Of a stretch of 64,000 bases of DNA, positions 7,081-15,300 are shown in pieces; position 1 is the stretch's first letter; each line of letters starts with the position of its first letter. The DNA is from Sulfurimonas sp. C5 (GTDB lineage: Bacteria > Campylobacterota > Campylobacteria > Campylobacterales > Sulfurimonadaceae). The stretch spans positions 9,895 through 73,894 of the forward strand of contig NZ_JARXNQ010000005.1 of the NCBI RefSeq assembly GCF_029872055.1. The letters run 5' to 3'. Both the position numbers and the translations under genes were made by a program. Under the pieces are notes generated by a model. That model worked only from the letters and a program-made list of their open reading frames with translations, was not told where the DNA came from and made no database searches.

Positions 7081-8970
7081 ATGAGTAAAGTAATTGGTAT
7101 AGACTTAGGTACAACAAACTCTTGTGTTGCTGTATACGAAGGTGGTGAAGCAAAAGTTATCCCAAATGCAGAAGGGAAAAATACAACTCCGTCAGTAGTA
7201 GCCTTCACTGATAAAGGTGAGGTTTTAGTTGGTGATCCGGCAAAACGTCAAGCTATCACAAACCCTGAAAAAACAATCTCTTCTGTTAAGAGAATTATGG
7301 GTCTTATGATGAACGAAGAAAATGCTAAAAAAGCGCATGACAAAGTTACTTATAAGATTGTAGATAAAGACGGTATGGCTGCTGTTGATGTTGCTGGTAA
7401 AATCTACACGCCACAAGAAATTTCGGCAAAAATCTTAACAAAACTAAAAGAAGATGCGGAAGCTTACTTAGGTGAAAAAGTTACAGATGCTGTTATTACA
7501 GTTCCTGCTTACTTTAACGATGCACAAAGAAAGGCTACAAAAGATGCTGGTACAATTGCTGGACTTAATGTTCTTCGTATCATCAATGAGCCTACTGCAT
7601 CTGCACTTGCTTACGGACTAGATAGCAAATCTGATGAGAACGTTTTAGTTTATGACCTTGGTGGTGGTACATTCGACGTTACAACTTTAGAGATCTCTGA
7701 CGGTACTTTTGAAGTTCTTTCAACTGACGGTAATGCATTCCTTGGTGGTGACGACTTCGATAACAAGATCGTTGATTTCTTAAATGATGAGTTTAAAAGC
7801 TCTCACGGTATCGATCTTAAAAATGACAAAATGGCACTGCAACGTCTAAAAGATGCTGCTGAAAATGCTAAAAAAGAGCTTTCTGCATCGACTGAAACTG
7901 AGATTAACTTACCGTTCATCACGATGACTGAAGCTGGACCACAACACTTAGTTGTAAAATTAACTCGTGCTAAGTTTGAAGGTATGATTGACGGTCTTGT
8001 TAAAGAGACTATGGATCACATCTCAACTGCGATGAAAGATGCAGATTTAGATAAAGGTGATATTAAAGAGATCATCATGGTTGGTGGTTCTACTCGTGTA
8101 CCATTAGCTCAACAAAAAGTAAGTGAATACTTCGGTGGTAAAGCACTTAACAAATCTGTAAACCCAGATGAAGTTGTTGCTGCTGGTGCTGCTATCCAAG
8201 GTGGTGTTTTACGCGGTGATGTAAAAGATGTTCTTTTACTAGACGTTACTCCGTTATCACTTGGTATTGAAACTCTTGGTGGTGTTGCAACTAAAGTTAT
8301 TGAAAAAGGTACTACGATTCCTGTTAAGAAATCTCAAGTATTCTCAACTGCTGAAGACAACCAACCGGCAGTATCTATCAATGTAGTTCAAGGTGAGCGT
8401 GAGTTCGCTAAAGACAATAAATCTTTAGGTTTATTTGAACTTGGTGACATTCCTGCTGCTCCACGTGGTGTACCTCAAATTGAAGTAACATTCGATATCG
8501 ATGCAAACGGTATCTTAACTGTTAGCTCAACTGATAAAGGTACTGGTAAATCTCAATCTATCACTATCTCTGGATCATCTGGTCTAAGTGAAGAAGAGAT
8601 CAACAAAATGGTTCAAGATGCAGAAGAGCACAAAGCTGAAGATGCAAAAAGAAAAGAATTAGTTGATACTAAAAACCAAGCAGATGCACTTATCGCTCAA
8701 ACAGAAAAAACTATGGAAGAGATGGGTGACAAACTTGAAGACTCTGAAAAAGCAAACATTGTTGCGGCAATCGATGCTCTTAAAGAAACACTAAAAGATG
8801 AAAATGCTACTAAAGAGCAAATTGAAGAAAAAGTAAAAGCTCTTAGCGAAGCAAGTCACAAAATGGCTGAGCAAATGTACAAACAACAACAAGAAGGACA
8901 AGCTCAAGGTGGAGCTGATACTTCTAAAAAGAAAGATGACGACGACGTTATCGACGCTGAAATCGAATAA
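7081..8970 (+). CDS. dnaK: Chaperone protein DnaK (Hsp70)
   Basis: A 629-residue Hsp70, the ATP-driven chaperone that folds and protects cytoplasmic proteins with GrpE and DnaJ. The N-terminal phosphate-1 motif is [14 protein letters not shown] (residues 5-18), and further ATPase motifs are [11 protein letters not shown] and [12 protein letters not shown]. The substrate-binding domain starts near [14 protein letters not shown], and the tail [11 protein letters not shown] is the canonical DnaK C-terminus. Length is normal. AAAAGGA lies just upstream of the ATG. dnaJ is not in this window. An intrinsic terminator follows at 8999-9019. Confidence 0.98.
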   Translation: MSKVIGIDLGTTNSCVAVYEGGEAKVIPNAEGKNTTPSVVAFTDKGEVLVGDPAKRQAITNPEKTISSVKRIMGLMMNEENAKKAHDKVTYKIVDKDGMAAVDVAGKIYTPQEISAKILTKLKEDAEAYLGEKVTDAVITVPAYFNDAQRKATKDAGTIAGLNVLRIINEPTASALAYGLDSKSDENVLVYDLGGGTFDVTTLEISDGTFEVLSTDGNAFLGGDDFDNKIVDFLNDEFKSSHGIDLKNDKMALQRLKDAAENAKKELSASTETEINLPFITMTEAGPQHLVVKLTRAKFEGMIDGLVKETMDHISTAMKDADLDKGDIKEIIMVGGSTRVPLAQQKVSEYFGGKALNKSVNPDEVVAAGAAIQGGVLRGDVKDVLLLDVTPLSLGIETLGGVATKVIEKGTTIPVKKSQVFSTAEDNQPAVSINVVQGEREFAKDNKSLGLFELGDIPAAPRGVPQIEVTFDIDANGILTVSSTDKGTGKSQSITISGSSGLSEEEINKMVQDAEEHKAEDAKRKELVDTKNQADALIAQTEKTMEEMGDKLEDSEKANIVAAIDALKETLKDENATKEQIEEKVKALSEASHKMAEQMYKQQQEGQAQGGADTSKKKDDDDVIDAEIE

Positions 8971-8973
8971 CTT

Positions 8974-9183
8974 CTAGTCCTTCTTCTTAATTTTAAAGCG
9001 ATTGTCTTTTTGACAATCGTCTTTATCTCCAAAAATACACTTTCTATTCTTATATACTCTCATTAAAAATATACTAAATAATATAGATGCAATCACTCCG
9101 CTCATAATGGCTTGAATATATAATGTTTGAAAATAAAATACAAATGTAATGGTTATAAATATGATTGATAGTGCAAAACAGAT
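8974..9183 (-). CDS. Small two-helix membrane ORF with no standard start codon
   Basis: This minus-strand frame is open for 80 codons (9216 down to the TAG at 8974-8976) but has no ATG, GTG or TTG before its middle. An ideal AAGGAG stands 6 bases before an ATC codon at 9183, where a start codon would be expected. From there it encodes 69 residues: a hydrophobic helix (FALSIIFITITFVFYF), a second one (AIMSGVIASILFSIFLM), then a basic, charged tail ending KIKKKD. Either ATC is a rare non-canonical start, the start was lost by mutation, or one base is a sequencing error. The 3' end overlaps the dnaK terminator region. I recognise no family. Confidence 0.45.
   Translation of the reverse strand: MCFALSIIFITITFVFYFQTLYIQAIMSGVIASILFSIFLMRVYKNRKCIFGDKDDCQKDNRFKIKKKD
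8999..9026 (+). terminator. Intrinsic terminator of grpE-dnaK
   Basis: CGATTGTC (8999-9006) and GACAATCG (9012-9019) make a perfect 8-bp stem with a five-T loop, followed by TCTTTAT. It lies 28 bases after the dnaK stop. Confidence 0.8.
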
Positions 9184-9244
9184 AGTAAACTCCTTATATA
9201 AGTAATTAAAATAATATCAAAGTCTATTTTAAAATTCTAAGTGA

Positions 9245-9250
9245 TACAAT
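9245..9250 (+). promoter_or_regulatory. Extended -10 (TGA-TACAAT) 7 bases before an ATG
   Basis: TACAAT preceded by TGA (a TGn extension) ends 7 bases before the ATG at 9258. No ribosome binding site precedes that ATG, so the transcript is probably leaderless or nearly so. Confidence 0.5.
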
Positions 9251-9257
9251 TTATATT

Positions 9258-9746
9258 ATGCAAATTAGTTCCAATAGTTCATACGACATATCTAATCAGA
9301 ACAAATCTTCTTCCCAAGAGGATAAAAAAGAAGAAAAATCTAGTAGCACTACTAAACTAGATGCTTCCCAGCAACAAGAGGTAAATAAACTTCAAGCAAG
9401 GGATTCTGAAGTAAGAGCTCATGAAGCTGCCCATAAAGCTGCAGGTGGAGGACTAGCTGGTTCAGCCTCTTTTTCTTATCAAAGAGGACCTGACGGTAAG
9501 ATGTACGCTATTGGCGGGGAAGTCCCTATCTCTTTTGAAAAAGGTGCAACTCCGCAAGAAACTATATCAAATGCCAGACAGGTAGCTGCTGCAGCTATGG
9601 CACCTGCCAATCCTAGTCCACAAGACTTCTCCGTTGCTTCCAGTGCACGTATGATGGAACTCACTGCACAACAAGAGCTTGTAAAACAACTTCAAGAAGA
9701 ACAAAACCAACAAACCGGTTTGAAAACTTACAAACAAAGTGCATAA
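9258..9746 (+). CDS. SprA-related putative metalloprotease-like protein
   Basis: A 162-residue protein. The first 50 residues are Ser/Gln/Lys-rich and look disordered. The core has a zincin-like HEAAH motif (H55-E56-A-A-H59) followed by KAAGGGLAGSASFSYQRGPD and YAIGGEVPISF, the signature I associate with the SprA-related family. The Ala-rich segment MAPANPSPQDFSVASSA and a helical C-terminus complete the family pattern. No signal peptide is evident. Whether these proteins are active peptidases is not established to my knowledge. The gene stands alone with its own -10 box; the next gene starts 19 bases downstream and may be co-transcribed. Confidence 0.75.
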   Translation: MQISSNSSYDISNQNKSSSQEDKKEEKSSSTTKLDASQQQEVNKLQARDSEVRAHEAAHKAAGGGLAGSASFSYQRGPDGKMYAIGGEVPISFEKGATPQETISNARQVAAAAMAPANPSPQDFSVASSARMMELTAQQELVKQLQEEQNQQTGLKTYKQSA

Positions 9747-9765
9747 ATTCAAAGGGAGTATAAAA

Positions 9766-10161
9766 ATGTATAAAAAAGTTTTGTTATCAATAGCAGTCAT
9801 TAGTCTAAGTAGTTCAGTTCTAATGGCTAAGCCTAATAAAGACAATGATGATTATGAGTATTCTCATAAACAACAAAAAGAGAAAAAGCATAAACATAAA
9901 AAACCGGAAAAAAGCTGGGAACGTAAAGAATCCTCTTCTATCCCTTATGGGCTACAAAAGCGTTCAGAAAACACTGGAAAACCTTTACCTCCTGGATGGC
10001 AAAAGAAGTTAAAACCTGGTGCTATTATGGATCGTGAGGTATATGAGCACGGTCGTATTGTACAACCATTAGATAAAGACGGCTTACTTACAATCAGTGT
10101 AGAGGGCAAACTTGTACGCTTATATCAAGACACAAGAGAGATTATTGAGATTTTAAAATAA
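9766..10161 (+). CDS. Secreted RcnB-like protein, Lys/His-rich
   Basis: A 131-residue protein starting at the ATG at 9766, chosen because AAAGGGAG precedes it; an upstream in-frame ATG at 9739 overlaps the previous gene. The signal peptide ends about LMA-KP (residue 22). A charged linker rich in Lys, His and Asp (about 24-55) leads to a PPGW-centred segment, GKPLPPGWQKKLKPG, and a short beta domain ending in YQDTREIIEILK. This resembles the RcnB / nickel-cobalt-homeostasis periplasmic family, in which PPG(W/L) repeats recur. The His/Lys-rich linker could bind metal or nucleic acid; that is conjecture. It may be co-transcribed with the SprA-related gene. Confidence 0.6.
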   Translation: MYKKVLLSIAVISLSSSVLMAKPNKDNDDYEYSHKQQKEKKHKHKKPEKSWERKESSSIPYGLQKRSENTGKPLPPGWQKKLKPGAIMDREVYEHGRIVQPLDKDGLLTISVEGKLVRLYQDTREIIEILK

Positions 10162-10236
10162 TCGATAATTTCAAATAAAATGATTTAAATTTAGATATTG
10201 CTATATAATTAATCAATATTGTGAACGCAAATTGCT

Positions 10237-10242
10237 TATAAT
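10237..10242 (+). promoter_or_regulatory. -10 box TATAAT upstream of a 39-codon ORF
   Basis: A perfect TATAAT in an AT-rich intergenic stretch. The predicted transcription start is near 10249, giving a leader of about 36 bases to the ATG at 10285. No -35 is recognisable. Confidence 0.5.
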
Positions 10243-10284
10243 ATATTGTTTTACTTTTGTAAAAATCAATACTAAGGATCTGTC

Positions 10285-10404
10285 ATGAACCGTGTTTATG
10301 CTGAAGTTGCCCTTATTTGTGCCCACAATCCTGAAGTTAACCAAAACATACGATTTTTAAAAATGGTGAAAATCAATTTACGGCTTGATGATAAAGGGGG
10401 TTGA
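10285..10404 (+). CDS. Possible 39-residue small protein or small RNA gene
   Basis: An ATG at 10285 with AAGGA 9 bases upstream opens a 39-codon frame (MNRVYAEVALICAHNPEVNQ at the N-terminus, LRLDDKGG at the C-terminus). It has a plausible promoter and a strong hairpin 33 bases after its TGA. In the +1 frame a short Val/Phe-rich frame runs on across the TGA to 10463, so a frameshifted remnant of a longer gene is possible. I recognise no family. The transcript, if real, could also act as an RNA. The 300 bases between 10162 and 10462 contain nothing else I can identify. Confidence 0.35.
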   Translation: MNRVYAEVALICAHNPEVNQNIRFLKMVKINLRLDDKGG

Positions 10405-10436
10405 TCCAACGGTATCAAGTTTTGTAGTTTTAGTTT

Positions 10437-10459
10437 TTCACTCCCTTTTCGGGAGTGAA
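10437..10459. terminator. Strong hairpin at a convergent junction
   Basis: TTCACTCCC (10437-10445) and GGGAGTGAA (10451-10459) form a perfect 9-bp stem with loop TTTTC. It lies 4 bases beyond the stop of the DUF4395 gene. Neither strand has a T-tract after the stem, so factor-independent termination is uncertain. Confidence 0.5.
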
Positions 10460-10462
10460 TAG

Positions 10463-11182
10463 TTAGAAGTCTTCGTTATCGAATTCTTCTAAATCCTTCT
10501 CATATTGCATCTGTTCTAGAGCTTTATCCGACATAAATAACTCTTTCATTTTTTTCACAAATATAGTTCTGTCTTTTAATTCTGTAAAATATGCATAAGT
10601 TCCGTAAAGAGCACCGACAACAGTGACAATTAAAATTATTTTTTGAAGCGGATTAAACTTCTGAACATCTTCTTTTACTCTAAACTCACATACACCGCCG
10701 GGACAGTGTGTCGCTTTTTCTTTCATAAATAGATTAAAAAGCTTACATCCTATACAGATTGAAAATGCTGCTTCAAAGAAAAGTAAAAACATACATATTA
10801 AACACACTAATACTTTAAGTGGATTTGGTTCAAAACTAATAACTAAATAATAAAACATAGGTACAGCTATAATAAATCCCAGACCCCATGCAAATCTTTT
10901 CTGCGTAGCACCTACATATTCAGGTGTTTGGTTTTGTACAAAAAAACGACCCACCATTAAACTAGGTGCATAACGGGGATTTACTATTCTGATCAAAAAA
11001 TCGAGAGTAAAAAAAGTTATAAAGTATTTTGAAAAGACAGCTGTTTGCAACATTACACCGTTTGTTAAACCGATAAATGCCCCAACAAACAATAATGCTG
11101 CTGCTGCTCTTGCTTCACGCTCATTTAATACTCTGACGTCATAGCCTGCAACTTTTTCTCCATATTCTGGTAAGAAACCCAT
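10463..11182 (-). CDS. DUF4395-family membrane protein
   Basis: A 239-residue integral membrane protein. The segment VRVLNEREARAAAALLFVGAFIGL near the N-terminus and the later ICIGCKLFNLF with its CxxC pair are features I associate with DUF4395. About four transmembrane helices span residues 28-165, and a fifth (LQKIILIVTVVGALYGTYAYF) lies near 178-200. A Cys pair HCPGGVC sits between the last helices. The acidic C-terminus is cytoplasmic or periplasmic. Function is unknown; the Cys pairs suggest a redox or metal role. It follows the NosL-like gene by 10 bases and so is probably in its operon. Confidence 0.7.
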   Translation of the reverse strand: MGFLPEYGEKVAGYDVRVLNEREARAAAALLFVGAFIGLTNGVMLQTAVFSKYFITFFTLDFLIRIVNPRYAPSLMVGRFFVQNQTPEYVGATQKRFAWGLGFIIAVPMFYYLVISFEPNPLKVLVCLICMFLLFFEAAFSICIGCKLFNLFMKEKATHCPGGVCEFRVKEDVQKFNPLQKIILIVTVVGALYGTYAYFTELKDRTIFVKKMKELFMSDKALEQMQYEKDLEEFDNEDF

Positions 11183-11192
11183 TTAATACCTT

Positions 11193-11702
11193 CTAATTAA
11201 AATCTTTTTGTGCTTCTTGCAGTGCACCGTTAAAATCCATGATTTTTCCACCATGTTGTTTTTGAAAATTTTGTGCAGCTTCATATGTGCCAAATGCATA
11301 TTTACTCACACGACTCATTGTTCCTCTAACATCACTTCCTACAACATAATAAGCCTGTAATACAGATATTGGTTTTAATGAACTTACATCAATAACTTGT
11401 GGATTTTTAAGTTCCACATCATGATTTAAATGATCTGCTAAACAATGGATAGAACAATACTGATATTTACGCGTACCATCCTCAGCCATATAACTTGTTT
11501 TATAAAATTTTACTAAATGCATACCGCATATATGACAGTAATACTTCTCATTTCCTGTTTGTACAAGTACAGCATCTTTTTCATCTACTGTTTGAAACAT
11601 CATTCTAGGTTTCATGTCAGCTTTTTTTGTCATAGTAGTTTGTTGTGTACATCCGGCAAAAGTAAGTAGTAATACCGTAGCTAAAAGAAGACTCTTTAAC
11701 AT
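11193..11702 (-). CDS. NosL-like lipoprotein, putative copper chaperone
   Basis: A 169-residue lipoprotein. The lipobox LTFAGC places the acylated Cys at 18. The mature part carries C56-H-I-C59-G-M61, the CxxCGM metal motif of NosL-type proteins, and a second pair C83/C87 in YCSIHCLADHL. NosL family members bind Cu(I) and supply it to periplasmic copper enzymes such as nitrous oxide reductase. No nos gene is visible in the window, so its client is unknown. It leads a two-gene unit with the DUF4395 protein. AAGGAAAAAAG precedes the ATG. Its promoter lies in the palindromic divergent region at 11736-11761. Confidence 0.8.
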   Translation of the reverse strand: MLKSLLLATVLLLTFAGCTQQTTMTKKADMKPRMMFQTVDEKDAVLVQTGNEKYYCHICGMHLVKFYKTSYMAEDGTRKYQYCSIHCLADHLNHDVELKNPQVIDVSSLKPISVLQAYYVVGSDVRGTMSRVSKYAFGTYEAAQNFQKQHGGKIMDFNGALQEAQKDFN

Positions 11703-11735
11703 CTTTTTTCCTTAAATCTCGTAATAATTCAATAA

Positions 11736-11761
11736 AATTGTAACTGTTTATTATTACAATT
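11736..11761. promoter_or_regulatory. Palindromic divergent promoter or operator
   Basis: AATTGTAA (11736-11743), 10 bases, TTACAATT (11754-11761) is a perfect 8-bp inverted repeat. Each arm contains TACAAT as a -10 box pointing outward (minus 11742-11737, plus 11755-11760). Predicted starts give leaders of about 25-27 bases to both flanking genes, each with a ribosome binding site. It may equally be a regulator operator. Confidence 0.55.
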
Positions 11762-11792
11762 ACATTAATCTACTGCTTTATAAAGGATAGAA

Positions 11793-12299
11793 ATGTTGAA
11801 AAAAAAAGTTTTTTACTACGCTAAAGAATTAGTATTTATCATTATTTTCATGAGTATATTTGCGAATATACTAAGTATATATAAAAGCCAAGAGCTAAAT
11901 AAACAAGCTCTCAAATTTCAATCTTTTAAACTGATTGATAATACTACCTACAATGTCAATACTTCTAAACCGTTAATAGTTCACTTTTGGGCTACTTGGT
12001 GCCCAACATGTAAACTTGAAACTTCCAACATTGAATATTTATCTAAATACTACAATGTAATTACAATAGCTGTAAATTCAGGCTCTGACTATGAACTGCA
12101 TACATACCTGCAAGAAAGAGATCTTCACTTTAAAGTAATAAATGATAATAACTCTGAGTACTCTACTCAATTTAACATAAAAGCTTTTCCTACAACTTTT
12201 ATTTATGATCAAAATCAGAATTTGGTTTTTAGTGAAGTGGGATATACAAGTACAATCGGTTTATTATTAAGGATGTGGTGGATTAAATTATTTAAATAA
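11793..12299 (+). CDS. Membrane-anchored thioredoxin-like oxidoreductase (TlpA/ScsD-like)
   Basis: A 168-residue protein with an N-terminal anchor (about 10-30) and a periplasmic thioredoxin domain. The active site is W-C70-P-T-C73-K within VHFWATWCPTCKLE, and the cis-Pro is in IKAFPTTFIYD. The WCPTC motif and size match ScsD/TlpA-type proteins, which pass or receive electrons for cytochrome c maturation, copper stress defence or repair of periplasmic thiols. It is divergent from the NosL-like gene across a symmetric promoter, which suggests linked expression. AAAGGATAG precedes the ATG. The assignment to fold is sure; the partner is not known. Confidence 0.82.
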   Translation: MLKKKVFYYAKELVFIIIFMSIFANILSIYKSQELNKQALKFQSFKLIDNTTYNVNTSKPLIVHFWATWCPTCKLETSNIEYLSKYYNVITIAVNSGSDYELHTYLQERDLHFKVINDNNSEYSTQFNIKAFPTTFIYDQNQNLVFSEVGYTSTIGLLLRMWWIKLFK

Positions 12300-12309
12300 G
12301 GTTGCAGGG

Positions 12310-12332
12310 GATAAAAGCGTTACGCTTTTATC
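12310..12332. terminator. Perfect hairpin whose loop is the stop codon of the molybdoenzyme gene
   Basis: GATAAAAGCG (12310-12319) and CGCTTTTATC (12323-12332) form a perfect 10-bp stem. The 3-base loop (12320-12322) is the minus-strand TAA of the catalytic subunit gene. It lies between two convergent genes and probably ends transcription from both sides, although T-tracts are weak. Confidence 0.6.
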
Positions 12333-15300
12333 TCTACTGCATAAGCTTTGTCCGATAGTGGAACCCATGGACGCTTAATGTGTTGTGGACGACGTAATTT
12401 GTCGTGCTCGTTTAGTGGACGAGTAAGTTGATCTCTCCATCCTTGGTAAACTTTGAAGTTGTTTTCATAGTTCACATAGATGTCACCAATTTTATCACCA
12501 GCTTGTGCAGGCTCTAAAATAACTTTTTGGTGCCAACAGTGCATACCAGAGATTGGATCCGGATGAGCTGCAGCAACAGCATTTTGCCAAGAACCACTTA
12601 GACCATCCCACCAAACATTTCCGCTATCACGGTTATAGTCAGCGAAACGCTCTGAATGGAATGGATGGATACCTTGAGTATATTTTAGTTTACCAACTTT
12701 TCCATCCATAACAAGTTCAGCTGTTGGAACACCGAAGCTGTTAAGACCTGCTGTTCCATCATAATCTTCGATTTTGATTTGACCAGCTTCGCTACCAGCA
12801 TTTTCAACTTTAGCAGCCATAAATTGAGGATCATTCATGTTACGTGCTACTGGTTGAGATGCAACTTTACCATCTGTAACACCATTAGGAATAGTTACAG
12901 AGTTAACAAGTTTCCATCTACCACCGTGGTGTGAACATGCTAATGTACCTGGTAATACACCTTCAGTAGGTACAGCCATAGCTACAAAGTAACCAGATTC
13001 TAAACCAGTTACAGAATCCACGATTCTTACACGGATAGCATCACCACGTTTGAAACCTTGACGTTTTGCATCTTTTGTAGAGATCCAAATTGGGTCATGG
13101 TTTTGAGAAATTTCCATAAGGTGTTTAGAGTTACCTGAACGAGTATGGATATTATACGGTAAACGGAATACTGTATTTAATGCATAAGAGTTCTCTTCAG
13201 TCATATAAGTATGATCTACGTGAGAAACAATGTGATGCATTTGTTTTTTCTCTTCCGGTGTTCTTGGATAGAATGGAATAGCGTATTCTGGCCATTTCCA
13301 ATCATCAGCTAACCACTCACAGAAGAAGTCAAGTTTCTTGTCAAGTGTTGAGAAACCTTCCATTTTCTTACCGTCAATTTCGATACCGATAGAGTGTTTT
13401 TTACCTTCATGCTCAACAGACATAACACCTGTACGTTTATCAGTGTGTACGTGGTGTTTGTTATATTTTTTACCGTGAGCGATATAGTAGTTACCCTCTT
13501 CTTTGATTTCACGCTCTTGTGCAGAGTAGATTTTATTTTCTTCTAACCATGCACCGTGATCTCTCATATACTCGTATACTGGATATTCAGCATCTTTGTA
13601 TCTAGCATCGCTTGTAGCTGTTGCTTTAAGATTTGGTAAGTTGTCACCAAATGCTGCATCATACCACTCAGCAATTGTAACTGGTTTACCAGGGTTCTTT
13701 TTAGATTCCCACATTTTCTTGATACCAAGTTTACCAGTTGGATCGATGTAGTTAACACACATATCGAACCAGAACTCATTCTCTTCCCAAACTTCACCAA
13801 GACCAGCTTTAATGTGTGCTTCAAGTGTAGCACGGTTAGGGTTTTGTGGTTTCCAACCAGCTTTTTCTAATGCAACTCTCATAACAGGTTGACGGAATGA
13901 AGTCCATCTTGCAGGCATAGTTGCTTCAGAGTGTTGATCGTGACGCTCACCAGCTAAACCAACAGGTAATACGTAATCAACATGCCAGTTTGTCTCAGAC
14001 CATGTTGGTGACAGGTTGAAAGTAAGTTCCATTTTAGACTCGTCTTTAAGAACTTGTAACCATCTGAAACCATCTGGATTAATCCATACTGGGTTATACA
14101 TACGAGGAATCCAAACTGAAAGTTTTTCAGGTACGTTAAGACCTTTTTTCTTCCATTTTTGTTGCCACTCAGTATCACTTAATAAGTGAGGTAATAAGAA
14201 TGACATTTCGTATGTTGAAAGTGGCCATTCTGGCGGCCAAGTAAGTTCGTTATAAACGTCAACTTTAGCAACGTCAGCACCACGCTTACCTTGACCAACA
14301 GTAGCAGCTCCACCTTTACCAGCAACAGAAATAACGTGCCAGTGGTGGAAGAATGTACCACCCTCAGGACCGATAGCACCACGTAATGCAAGTGGTAAAT
14401 AACCAGTTCTACCACTCATCCAACCACCACGGTTACCAGCAGCAGTTGCTCTCCAGAAGTAAGAAGAGATAGACTCGCCAGCCCAGATGAACATTTCGTA
14501 AAGTTTTTCTAACTTGTAAGCAGGAACGTGTGTTTCTTTTGAAACGTGTTCTAGTGTATACGGGCTGTAAAGTTCTTTGATAGTATCTAAGAATGTATCA
14601 AAGTCATTGCCTTTAGGCATTTTAGAGATATAACCTTTTTCAACCATATACTTAAGGTATTTTTTGTTATCTAAGAATACTTCCCAGTTTACCCATTTCT
14701 TAACGAATTTACGATCAACGTTACCTTCGTTTAGGATTCTTTGAGTTAAGTAAAGATAGATTAAAGGCTCAGTACCTGGCCATGCAGCAATCCAAAGATC
14801 AGCCATACCAGCAGAGTTAGACATACGTGGGTCCATAACTACAAGTTTTGCACCTTTTGATCTTGCATCAGCAATGAATGAAGCAGATTGTTGGAAGTAG
14901 TGACCAGCATCTGCAGCATGTGAAGAGTTAAGGAATACTAACTTAGCATTTGCCCAGTCTGGAGATGTTCTATCGTCATTTGCCCATTGAATAGTTGGCG
15001 TACGACCACCAGATGAACAGATGTTAGTATGTGAGTTGAATGCATCACAACCAAGTGTTTGCCATACTTTACCAGTAAATCCATTCTCATTTGGACGACC
15101 AACGTGGAACATTACTGATTTTTTAGATAACTCATCACCAGTAGCTAATGTATCTCCCATCTTCTTACCGATAGTAGTCATAGCTTCATCCCATGTAGTA
15201 CGGATCCATTTACCTTCACCACGAGCAGAACCTGGAGCACGCTTTAATGGGAATGCAATACGATCTGGATCATACATTTGAGATTGTGTAGCGTAACCTT

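Noticed and set aside
9739-9765. Upstream ATG extending the RcnB-like protein by nine residues
   Set aside because: It overlaps the previous gene and lacks a ribosome site; AAAGGGAG precedes the ATG at 9766 and a signal peptide starts there.
10285-10463. SRP RNA, 6S RNA, tmRNA or RNase P RNA in the gap
   Set aside because: None of the conserved core sequences I know for these RNAs is present.
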